The position numbers were made by a program, and so were the translations under genes. Under the pieces are notes generated by a model. The model ran no database searches and was not told the DNA's origin. It saw only the letters and a program-made list of their open reading frames with translations. A DNA stretch of 49,067 nt from a virus. This document shows, piece after piece, positions 41,091 to 48,828 of the stretch (its first letter is position 1; every line of letters begins with the position of its first letter). Location: the IMG/VR virus record IMGVR_UViG_3300013132_000074, positions 1-49,067 of that record. One strand, 5' to 3'.

Positions 41091-44000
41091 TGGCCTTCAA
41101 CAGACTTGAAGACTTCTTCAGGACGCTCTCGCCATCAGGAGTGTCCGGGGACGCAAGAGGAGACAAGATAACAGACAAGAAGTCTCTTAGATCAACTCTG
41201 ATGCACATGCTCCTCAACCCGGGGGGTAGATTCTATTCTTACGAAGACATCGTCACCGAGATAAACAATTATCTCAATGGAAACTCTCCTGAAATTCCTG
41301 CAGAAAAGGAGAAGGAGGGTCTTCTCTTTCACGCCCTCGGGTCGAAGAGACTCGACCTGTCTGACAGCGACTATTGGGACGGACTCGAGAGTGTAGACGG
41401 ACTTCTAGCCGGCATCACTGACAGCAAGAAGGTGAAGACTTCGGTGTTCTCCATAAAGAGTCCCTACGTCAGTCCATCTCTCAAAGGAACAGAAGAGATC
41501 GACTTCTTCTTGAATTACATACCTTCGATAGTCACGTCACAGATGGTTCCTTACTTGGACGTCGAATTCCATATAAAGCGTCCCGTCGATGGAACGGGTT
41601 ACACCAGCACGCCTTCTGTCATGAGGTTTCTCTTGGGATCGAAGCCTACAGCTGACATGAGTCCTGCTGACAAACTCCTCGCTGAAGGAAACACTTATTC
41701 TGTAGGGAAAGACTCCGACGCGAGAAAGGTGTCAGTCGCAGGCATGGAGTTGTTCCTCATGCCTGCGACACTGACAAACATGGACTCGTTGACAGCGCAA
41801 GGTTTAGGCCAAGAAGGCGCGCGCCTTGTCAGGGCAAAACCTTTTTTGCCTTTTGCGTCGATCGAAGGATTAGACGTCAGCATGCAGAACGCCGGAGCAG
41901 GCTCCTTTGTCCACAAGAAGGGAAGCCTGAAGCTGAAGATACACGACAAAGCACGAATATCCGAGATGTCAGAGTTCTTCCGCGGTGAAGTAGGTTTCTC
42001 GCAAGCCTTGATATGGACGACTTATGGGTGGATAGCTCCCCGAGGTCCCTCAGAGTCAGAAGATGGCTATAGCTCATTCATCAACAAGAACATGCTGGTG
42101 AAGGACTGCTGGCAAGTCATGAACTCACAGTTCTCTTTTGATCAATCAGGACAGGTTTCTGTCAACCTAGAGATAGTCTCTGCAGCTGCTAGAACCACTC
42201 ATGGACTGACAGTGTGCAAAGTGGACGAACAATTGAAAAACTTCCACAGGACAATTCAGTGGATGAACGAGCTCAAGAAAAAAGCAGCAGGAGCCGACGG
42301 TAAGTTCGTTGTTAGTGCGACTGCCGAACAAGTCTTGAATGCAGCATCAACAAACGGCGTGTTCAAGGACATAAAGGACATGGACGTAGCCATAGCGAGT
42401 CTTGCTGCTTCGCTCACCCAGTCAGGAAAAGTTACAACGGAGGAAGCCGACACTTTCATAGAGAAGATAAACAGTCTTCGAGGCGACAACAGCTACGACA
42501 AGTTCAAGGAGAGAGCTGCAGCTTTCGTCAAGAATCAGTTCGACGGTCTTGTGAGAACCCCTGAAAGACCCGATCCCTTTCTCCCTGTCGACAAGAAGTC
42601 CAAATACTTTCCAGGAAAAACTGCCGAAGCCATCAAAGAGATAGAGACTTACATCACAAACAACACGAAGCGTAACGAAGAAGTCTCAGGAACACAGTCC
42701 TCGACGGTCGAGAAGCACAAGAAAGAGCAGCAGTCGAAAACTAATCAACAGAATGCGAAAATAATAAATGAAGTTTTTGCCGCTTTTGGTGGAAAAATAA
42801 CAGATGCAGCGGTTAAGCAACAGTTTCAAGCTGCAAAAGATGCTGCTGCTAAAAAGTCTGATATAAATCTTTTTAAGAGAGAAATAAATAGAATAAGAGC
42901 AGGAACAGGAGTAGGAGCAGCTAGCACTGGCTTCTCTTTTGGCGCTGCTATAGTGGGACGTGCAGCTGGATTTGCAACTAATACCGCAGATATAAAAGTC
43001 TTAGACGACGCTCTGAAGCAGATAGGAATTTCTTTGGCAGCTCAACGTAAAAAAGCAGCCGCTGAAGGAGCATCTGCAGGCGAAAACGTCACAGGAGAGA
43101 TAAGGCTCAACGCTGACGTCGTCTCCTTCGGGAAGTTGTTCACGAGATTCGTCCTCCCGAGCATAATAGAGACTCAAAAGGCAGACGAGCTGCAGGTGTT
43201 CTTCTACGGCCTCAATGACAAGTGCGGACCCATGAGTAGCCTCAGCATCGCTGAATTCCCAGTCGACGTCAAAGAGCTGGCCTATGCCTACAGTGACGCT
43301 GTGAAAAAATCCAACGTTGACACACTCAGCATTGAATCCTTCCTGAGACTAGTCATAGAGTCACAGTTCGTCAACAAAGGTTCGCTTGCCTATGGTCTAA
43401 ACAGGTATTACAAGATTACCGAGGAAAACGGAACGAGAAAGTCAAGCATAGACCTCGACGACAAGGACACAAGAGACGCATACGAGAAGTGGTTGGAAAA
43501 ATACGGTACACTCGTGCTTCCTACGATAGAGATGTTCGTTGAGACGGGAGAGAAGGGATCCTACGGAAAAGACATCGTTGGCAGTCTAAAGAAGACTGCC
43601 ACACGCACTCAGCTCGGTGCAACAGATCCGAAGGTCGGAGGTGACAGAGAGACGATAATGAGGATCCACATATACGACAGGACGAACAATCCTTTCGGGT
43701 TGATGCAGAAGATAATCAACAGCGGGACAGGTCTAGAAGTGGGCGACATCGACTCTGACGCACTCAGCAACTTCATAGAAGAGCTGAGCAAGACGGATCA
43801 GCTCGACAAGATAACTTCACAATCTGACACCTTCAAGTCCAGTGCAAGTAACTACAAAGACGCACTCAAATCATCTGGTGTGTCTGACGTGACAGTCGGA
43901 AAGTTCGAGCTCGTGAAGAGGCCCGGAGGAGACAAGATAACGATACCCAAGGACAGGAAGACGTTCAGGGAGATACTCATGAAAACCGTTCCAGCAGTCG

Positions 44001-44548
44001 TGATAGGAGCCAACGGCTCGATCGTCCTGTCTGTGAACGTCGCTTCCAAGACGGACGGTCACATGGGCGCGATAAACCTCACGAACCTAGCGAAGGGAAG
44101 AGAACCCGGCAAGGTAGGTCTCAACAACAACGGTCTCCTCGAGGCGAACGGCCTGCCGCTGACAGTCGTTCCCGTGCAAGTGACAATGACGACACTGGGA
44201 GTCCCGACTGCCCAAGTATACCAGACTTTCTTCATAGACTTCGACACCGGGACCACACTAGACAATCTCTACAGCTGCTCACAGATACAGCACTCGATAT
44301 CGCAAGGAAAGTTCACCACGAACTGGACGTTCATATTCACAGACGGATACGCGAAGTTCGGTTCACCTCCGAGCATCAACGAGATAATCGCAAGAAAAGC
44401 TCAGGACAAAGCAAAGCAACTGAAGGAGGCTGCGGCAGCGGCCGCAGCAGCTAAGGCCAGTCCCAAGAAGCCCGGTAAGTCTTCTGGCAGGAGTCAGACG
44501 CCTGCCAAGGGCGGCAATACCTCCGGTGGCAAGAAGCCAGGTCAATAG
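41090..44548 (+). CDS. Large baseplate/hub-type structural protein
   Basis: 1152 residues. The C-terminal region 'TTLGVPTAQVYQTFFIDFDT ... SQIQHSISQGKFTTNWTFIF' and 'TDGYAKFG' resembles the end of baseplate hub proteins (gp27/D type). The centre (about 520-660) is a Lys/Ala/Gln-rich helical, probably coiled-coil region. The last 45 residues are an Ala run followed by Lys/Pro/Gly/Ser-rich basic sequence, likely disordered. A catalytic domain (lysozyme, peptidase) is not evident. It is the last of the tail genes before the replication block, so it probably closes the baseplate cluster. Confidence 0.6.
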   Translation: MAFNRLEDFFRTLSPSGVSGDARGDKITDKKSLRSTLMHMLLNPGGRFYSYEDIVTEINNYLNGNSPEIPAEKEKEGLLFHALGSKRLDLSDSDYWDGLESVDGLLAGITDSKKVKTSVFSIKSPYVSPSLKGTEEIDFFLNYIPSIVTSQMVPYLDVEFHIKRPVDGTGYTSTPSVMRFLLGSKPTADMSPADKLLAEGNTYSVGKDSDARKVSVAGMELFLMPATLTNMDSLTAQGLGQEGARLVRAKPFLPFASIEGLDVSMQNAGAGSFVHKKGSLKLKIHDKARISEMSEFFRGEVGFSQALIWTTYGWIAPRGPSESEDGYSSFINKNMLVKDCWQVMNSQFSFDQSGQVSVNLEIVSAAARTTHGLTVCKVDEQLKNFHRTIQWMNELKKKAAGADGKFVVSATAEQVLNAASTNGVFKDIKDMDVAIASLAASLTQSGKVTTEEADTFIEKINSLRGDNSYDKFKERAAAFVKNQFDGLVRTPERPDPFLPVDKKSKYFPGKTAEAIKEIETYITNNTKRNEEVSGTQSSTVEKHKKEQQSKTNQQNAKIINEVFAAFGGKITDAAVKQQFQAAKDAAAKKSDINLFKREINRIRAGTGVGAASTGFSFGAAIVGRAAGFATNTADIKVLDDALKQIGISLAAQRKKAAAEGASAGENVTGEIRLNADVVSFGKLFTRFVLPSIIETQKADELQVFFYGLNDKCGPMSSLSIAEFPVDVKELAYAYSDAVKKSNVDTLSIESFLRLVIESQFVNKGSLAYGLNRYYKITEENGTRKSSIDLDDKDTRDAYEKWLEKYGTLVLPTIEMFVETGEKGSYGKDIVGSLKKTATRTQLGATDPKVGGDRETIMRIHIYDRTNNPFGLMQKIINSGTGLEVGDIDSDALSNFIEELSKTDQLDKITSQSDTFKSSASNYKDALKSSGVSDVTVGKFELVKRPGGDKITIPKDRKTFREILMKTVPAVVIGANGSIVLSVNVASKTDGHMGAINLTNLAKGREPGKVGLNNNGLLEANGLPLTVVPVQVTMTTLGVPTAQVYQTFFIDFDTGTTLDNLYSCSQIQHSISQGKFTTNWTFIFTDGYAKFGSPPSINEIIARKAQDKAKQLKEAAAAAAAAKASPKKPGKSSGRSQTPAKGGNTSGGKKPGQ

Positions 44549-44584
44549 TGTAAAATCATTCCTCAGCGTGATAAAAATAGAAGC

Positions 44585-45802
44585 GTGCGTCGCTTCACAA
44601 TAGACTCTTCTCTCCTCGGCACATCGAAGCATATCGTCGGTGATTCCGACGGATATGTCTTGGCTGATTCTGTGCCTCGCGACACATGGCATCTCACCGG
44701 TGAGATAAAGATCGCCCCTACAGCGCGCTGTTTAGACACTCTCAGAAGACTTGTCGGAAAGAAGCTGCCGCAAGTTCCTGAGAAGTACTTGACCTCCATG
44801 AGTTGCCTCGTCACCGATTTTCAGGACATCGTCATCCCATGGAGGTACGTACTCCCCCAGGATGAATTCAGAATATTCTTCAAAAATGTCGTACAGGAAA
44901 CAACAGACACATTTTCTGATCTTCCCTTCGATTACTACGAGGTCGCCTGGAGTGCAGGCTCTCGCGTCCTCAACTCTTTGAAGCCTGCTTCGATCGACCC
45001 TATAGCTTTGCAACGACACATAGACGGGATTGGGCAAAGTGCACCAGGACTTGAGAGTTTTCGTCCGAAACGCAGTGGCTTCTCGCAACCTGTTGAATAC
45101 GATCGCTTCGCCACGAGGACCGGGAGGCTCACGATCACTAGTGGCCCGAACATTCTGGTGCTCAAGAAGAGCTGTAGAGATATCCTGAGATCTTCCTTTG
45201 AAGGCGGATCCATCGTATCTCTCGATTTTAGAGCGCTCGAGGCGAGGATCGTCCTCGCTGAAGCAGGCAAATACTCTAGAGAAGAAGACATCTACGACGA
45301 GATCTCTCAGAAGCAGTTCAAAGGTGTCATTCCCAGGGACATCGTGAAGGTCTCCGTCCTCTCTGACTTATACGGTATATCGCGCGGAGCATTAAAGGCT
45401 CGACTCGGCGTCTCTGACCAAAAACTCGACTCATTTATTGGAGTCATTCGAGATTACTTCAGAGTCGATGAGCTTCGAACGAAGCTCAAGGCGCAAGTCG
45501 GATCATCTGGGATGATGATGAATAGATTCGGGCGTCCACTCAGTGTCCCAGAAGGGCAAGACAACCTCCTTGTGAACACTTACGCACAGTCCTCAGGCGT
45601 CGACGTCTCCATGCTTGGATTTGATCAGATCTTAAAGACTCTCGGCACGGAGGGAATTAGGCCTCTTTTCGTTTTGCACGATGCAGTAATCATCGATGTT
45701 AGAAACGACAGACTGAGTGACGTTGAATCGATAAGAGACGTCATCGTGCCGACATATGAAGAGCCTTTTCCTCTCAAGTTTGAGACGATAACCAATAGTT
45801 AG
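44585..45802 (+). CDS. Short family-A DNA polymerase (palm/fingers only)
   Basis: 405 residues from a GTG start. 'TRTGRLTITSGPNILVLKKS' is the conserved TGR region. Motif A is 'SLDFRALEARIVLAEAG' with Asp214 and Glu219. Motif B is 'RDIVKVSVLSDLYGIS' with Arg251, Lys255 and Tyr263, the position equivalent to Phe762 of E. coli Pol I being Leu. Motif C is 'VLHDAVIIDV': His365 and Asp366 are kept but the usual Glu is Ala367. The N-terminal 180 residues show no exonuclease motifs. It is much shorter than Pol I (928) or T7 gp5 (704). Both metal-binding Asp residues remain, so activity is plausible. It lies between baseplate and recombination genes. Confidence 0.82.
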   Translation: MRRFTIDSSLLGTSKHIVGDSDGYVLADSVPRDTWHLTGEIKIAPTARCLDTLRRLVGKKLPQVPEKYLTSMSCLVTDFQDIVIPWRYVLPQDEFRIFFKNVVQETTDTFSDLPFDYYEVAWSAGSRVLNSLKPASIDPIALQRHIDGIGQSAPGLESFRPKRSGFSQPVEYDRFATRTGRLTITSGPNILVLKKSCRDILRSSFEGGSIVSLDFRALEARIVLAEAGKYSREEDIYDEISQKQFKGVIPRDIVKVSVLSDLYGISRGALKARLGVSDQKLDSFIGVIRDYFRVDELRTKLKAQVGSSGMMMNRFGRPLSVPEGQDNLLVNTYAQSSGVDVSMLGFDQILKTLGTEGIRPLFVLHDAVIIDVRNDRLSDVESIRDVIVPTYEEPFPLKFETITNS

Positions 45803-45806
45803 ACTC

Positions 45807-46154
45807 ATGAAGTTGACGATTGGTAAACTTAGGCAAATCATCAGAGAGTCCATCGAAGAGACCATCAGCGAATTAGATGCAGGCTCTAGGAGCACAGGAC
45901 CGGAGGAACTCGCCGATGTCCTCGGTTTCGACGGGTACACTTTGACTCCCGCAGAAAAGCGCGACTTCGGCGACCTGATGATGTCTATACAGTCAGGATC
46001 CAGCGACAAGAACCTCATGTTGGCGTTGCACAACCTACCTCTCGAGAAGAACTTCGGAACTTCGAAGCCCGGCGGCAGGTATGCTGCTCCTGATGACGAT
46101 GAAGTCGACTTCGGCGGAATGTTGCGCAAGATCAGAGCAAACTACACTGTTTGA
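45807..46154 (+). CDS. Small acidic protein with N-terminal [I/L]-x-E helix (possible capsid-targeted protein)
   Basis: 115 residues. MKLTIGKLRQIIRES places Ile-Arg-Glu at 12-14, exactly where the protein at 29488 has Ile-Asn-Glu. The remainder ('LADVLGFDGYTLTPAEKRDF', 'YAAPDDDEVDFGGMLRKIRA') is acidic and unlike the other members, so only the leader is shared. It begins 4 nt after the polymerase stop. Unknown function; see finding. Confidence 0.6.
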   Translation: MKLTIGKLRQIIRESIEETISELDAGSRSTGPEELADVLGFDGYTLTPAEKRDFGDLMMSIQSGSSDKNLMLALHNLPLEKNFGTSKPGGRYAAPDDDEVDFGGMLRKIRANYTV

Positions 46155-46186
46155 ACAAATGTGGTCGATGGTGTAGAGTCCAACCC

Positions 46187-46774
46187 ATGGAACTCACACC
46201 GGAACAGATCGCAGAGAACTTTGAGAAGTATCGTGGCTTCATGGAGAAGCTCGGAGACAGAGCAGAACCTGCTCTCGCACTCGTCGACCACCTCGGGGAG
46301 AGGTTGGCGTTGTGCCCCGCATCGTCGCGAAAGGACTACCACCACGCCATCCCGGGCGGTCTCGTGGATCACTCTCTTCGAGTCCTCAGCAACGCGCTGA
46401 AGCTTGTCAAGGCTTTTGGGTGGGATCTTCCCAAGGATTCCCTCATCATTGGCTGCCTCACCCATGACATCGGCAAGGTGGGCGACCACGAGAAGGACTA
46501 CTACGTTCCTCAGGATTCCGATTGGCACCGTGAGAAGATCGGTGAGATGTACAAGCACAACAAGGACATTCAGTACATGACCGTCCCAGATCGAGGCGTG
46601 TGGTTGTGCCAACACTTTGGTCTTAAACTCACACAACCAGAGTGGCTCGCAATCAAGCTCAACGATGGTCAGTACGCTGACGAGAATGCTCCATACAAGA
46701 TGAAGGAGCCTACTCTCGTTGATGTAGTCCACATCGCCGACTTCATCTCGACAAAACAAGAGAAGAACCTGTAG
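46187..46774 (+). CDS. HD-domain metal-dependent phosphohydrolase
   Basis: 195 residues from the ATG at 46187; an upstream TTG at 46151 would overlap the previous gene and adds an unconserved peptide. The HD signature is present: 'HHAIPGGLVDHSLRV' with His62, then 'LTHDIGKVGDH' with His93-Asp94. 'YYVPQDSDWHREKIGEMYKH' and a late 'VHIADFIS' Asp complete the metal site. I know this type from marine T4-like phages. The family hydrolyses phosphate esters, often nucleotides, which would suit nucleotide salvage during replication, but the substrate cannot be read from sequence. Confidence 0.82.
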   Translation: MELTPEQIAENFEKYRGFMEKLGDRAEPALALVDHLGERLALCPASSRKDYHHAIPGGLVDHSLRVLSNALKLVKAFGWDLPKDSLIIGCLTHDIGKVGDHEKDYYVPQDSDWHREKIGEMYKHNKDIQYMTVPDRGVWLCQHFGLKLTQPEWLAIKLNDGQYADENAPYKMKEPTLVDVVHIADFISTKQEKNL

Positions 46775-46793
46775 TTTCTGAATACTTATCCGT

Positions 46794-47078
46794 ATGAGCG
46801 CTTTACTGAGACAGTACATCGAGGCGGTCCTCTCTGAGGTCACTGACTATCGTGTACCAAATCAGTTGGTATCCAAAGGATCACCTAAGAAGCAAGAGAA
46901 GAAGTCGGATAAGGACTCGGAAGAGGAGACGGAAGAGATGGACGAGATGAATGTCGTCGGCAACATTGCAGGTTACACAGCGCCTCTTGGCGCTTCTTCG
47001 GCTGACGTGGGCGCGAACCCAACGAAGCCGGGTCAGAAGCTCAAGAAGAACAAGAAGAACTTTGTTCGCTGGAAGTGA
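46794..47078 (+). CDS. Small charged protein with N-terminal [I/L]-x-E helix
   Basis: 94 residues. MSALLRQYIEAVLSE has Leu-Ser-Glu at 13-15, comparable to the leaders at 29488 and 45807. The middle is a highly charged Lys/Asp/Glu run ('KKQEKKSDKDSEEETEEMDE'), then 'VGNIAGYTAPLGASSADVGA' and a basic end KKNKKNFVRWK. It is probably disordered in large part, like T4 internal proteins. ATACTTATC at 46782-46790 lies only 3 nt before the ATG, so it is unlikely to be the promoter unless the message is leaderless. Confidence 0.58.
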   Translation: MSALLRQYIEAVLSEVTDYRVPNQLVSKGSPKKQEKKSDKDSEEETEEMDEMNVVGNIAGYTAPLGASSADVGANPTKPGQKLKKNKKNFVRWK

Positions 47079-47152
47079 TCTCTGTTGGGACAAACAATTG
47101 AACAGTTGCGTCTCCACGTGATATGTTGAAGATTCAAATGGCGACGGTGGTA

Positions 47153-47169
47153 CACCACGCGGTGTGGTG
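47153..47169 (+). promoter_or_regulatory. Hairpin in the leader of the gp32-like gene (candidate translational operator)
   Basis: A perfect 6-bp stem CACCAC/GTGGTG with loop GCGGT lies 41 nt before the ATG at 47211. It is followed by a purine-rich, unstructured leader (47174-47210) carrying the ribosome binding site AGGAAAAGG. In T4, gp32 represses its own mRNA by binding an unstructured leader nucleated at an upstream structure. The arrangement here is analogous. Confidence 0.4.
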
Positions 47170-47210
47170 CTGCTGTCAACAGGCGAAAAAGAGGAAAAGG
47201 AATAGGAATA

Positions 47211-48053
47211 ATGGCAATCGATCTAGAAGCAATCAAGCGTCGTGTGGCAGAACTCAGTGGCGTCAAGAAGACGTCTTCGGTCCAACTCTGGAAGCCGGGT
47301 CTCGGCGAGCACAAGGTTCGCTGTCTTCCGTGGAAGAACTCCGTCGACGGTCAGCCGTTTACAGAGAGGTGGTTCTACTACATCGGTGAGAACAGCGGCA
47401 TCCTCACGCCGAAGCAGTTCGGCAAGCCGGATCCGATCGACGATCTCATTCGCAAGCTCTACAGCAGCGGCAAGCCTGAGGACAGACTCCTCGCGAAGAA
47501 GCTGGCTCCTAAGATGCGCTGTTATGCTCCCGTCATCGTACGCGGTGAGGAAGACAAGGGAGTCCAAATCTGGAGCTTTGGAAAGTTGGTCTACCAGCGC
47601 ATGCTCGGTTTCTTCCTCGACGAAGACGTGGGTGACATCCTCTCGCCTTCGGAAGGCTTCGACCTGAAAGTTTCGATCACGAAGCAACCAGGTAAGCAGT
47701 ACAACGACACGACCGTCGATCCTGCACGCAAGTCTTCGGCACTTCATTCTGATGCAGCGACTGCTCAGAAGTGGCTCGATGGCATTCCAAACATCGACGA
47801 TATGTACCGCCTCAAGTCTACGCAGGAGATTGAGGCGGTCCTCAACAACTGGCTCAACGGCGGCGGCGCCGAACCGACTCAGGAAGGCGGCTCCACAAGA
47901 GGCGCGGAGCCGGTCGATGAGCTTGAGAGCTTAGTCGCCGAGGTCAAGCAGGCTGCTCCTTCCGAGAAGAAGGTCACAAAAAAGTCTGAAAAGCCTGAGG
48001 CGAAGAAGCAATCTCTAGACGATGCATTCGCCGATCTAATCGGCGAGGACTGA
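47211..48053 (+). CDS. Single-stranded DNA-binding protein (T4 gp32-like)
   Basis: 280 residues against 301 for T4 gp32. N-terminal basic helix 'AIDLEAIKRRVAELSG' (cooperativity region), an OB-like core with 'HKVRCLPWKNSVDGQPFTER', 'WFYYIGENSG' and 'QIWSFGKLVYQRMLGFFLDE', and 'DVGDILSPSEGFDLKVSITK'. A Lys-rich linker ('PSEKKVTKKSEKPEAKKQ') leads to the acidic end 'LDDAFADLIGED', which recruits replication partners in gp32. The zinc-binding His/Cys cluster of T4 gp32 is not seen. It lies directly before the recombinase, as expected for a replication/recombination module. Confidence 0.85.
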   Translation: MAIDLEAIKRRVAELSGVKKTSSVQLWKPGLGEHKVRCLPWKNSVDGQPFTERWFYYIGENSGILTPKQFGKPDPIDDLIRKLYSSGKPEDRLLAKKLAPKMRCYAPVIVRGEEDKGVQIWSFGKLVYQRMLGFFLDEDVGDILSPSEGFDLKVSITKQPGKQYNDTTVDPARKSSALHSDAATAQKWLDGIPNIDDMYRLKSTQEIEAVLNNWLNGGGAEPTQEGGSTRGAEPVDELESLVAEVKQAAPSEKKVTKKSEKPEAKKQSLDDAFADLIGED

Positions 48054-48056
48054 AAT

Positions 48057-48085
48057 AAAACGGGAGTGAGCACTCCCGTTTTTTT
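48057..48085 (+). terminator. Rho-independent terminator between gp32-like gene and recA
   Basis: An AAAACGGGAGT/ACTCCCGTTTT stem (48057-48067 with 48072-48082), a GAGC loop and a run of seven T. It separates the ssDNA-binding gene from the recombinase gene. Confidence 0.9.
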
Positions 48086-48093
48086 GTTATCAA

Positions 48094-48102
48094 ATTCTTA
48101 CA
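48094..48102 (+). promoter_or_regulatory. Possible promoter motif ATTCTTACA before recA
   Basis: ATTCTTACA follows the terminator, 12 nt before the ATG at 48115. It is a weaker match to the AT[A/T/C][C/G]TTA set and sits closer to the start than the others. Confidence 0.25.
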
Positions 48103-48114
48103 ATAGGAGAAATA

Positions 48115-48828
48115 ATGGCAAAGAAAGAAAAGATTGAGTCAGAACAACTGACAGCAAAAAAAAGCGGCGTTGATGATATGATGAAAGATCTCATCACATC
48201 GATCAACAAAGAATTTGGAACGCGAGTCGCATACAATCTCTCCGAGATGGATGCTCCTACCATCGTGAAGAGGTGGATCGACACGGGTTCCATTCAGCTC
48301 AATTACGCCATCAGGAATGCCGCAGGTGGAGGGTATCCTGAAGGAAGAATCATCGAGATTAGCGGTGCTCCTTCGAGCGGTAAGTCTCACTTGGCTTATC
48401 ATGCAGCTTCGGTTGCTCAATCTCTTGGTGGATTGGTAGTTTACGTAGATACTGAAAATTCTGTTCCTGTACAGAAGCTGGCAGATATGGGCATTGATGT
48501 CAGGAAGAGATTTGTCTATGTTGACACCCACTGCACTGAGGAGGTATTTTCAATCATAGAGTCTACGATTACCAAGGCAAAACAGATCGTAGATAAAAAC
48601 GTTCCCATTGTTGTCATCTGGGATTCTGTGGCGGCAACTTCACCAAAGGCTGAGCTCGACGGTGAATACGAAGACAACACCATTGGCCTACAAGCTCGTG
48701 TTATCTCAAAAGGCATGCGCAAGATCACGGGGGTGATTGGACAGAACAATGTGACGCTTCTGTGCATCAATCAGATCCGTGACAAGATCGGTGTTCTCTA
48801 CGGAGACCCTACAACGACACCGGGTGGT
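48115..48828 (+). CDS. recA: RecA/UvsX-family recombinase, exon 1 (interrupted by intron)
   Basis: 238 residues before the proposed splice site. Walker A 'GAPSSGKS' at 84-91, 'VVYVDTENSVPVQKLADMGI', 'YVDTHCTEEVFSIIESTI', Walker B 'VVIWDS' with Asp170, and 'LLCINQIRDKIGVLYGDPTT' followed by TPGG. In intact relatives TPGG continues into 'KAIPFHASVRI'-like sequence. Here two codons (Trp-Tyr) and TAA follow instead, in the middle of the ATPase core, and the next bases are a group I intron core. The 3' exon must lie beyond the window. ATP-dependent strand exchange with the gp32-like partner is expected after splicing. AGGAGA precedes the ATG. Confidence 0.88.

Noticed and set aside
46782-46790. 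ATACTTATC as promoter of the gene at 46794
   Set aside because: Only 3 nt from the ATG, which would leave no leader or require a leaderless message; the match may be chance.
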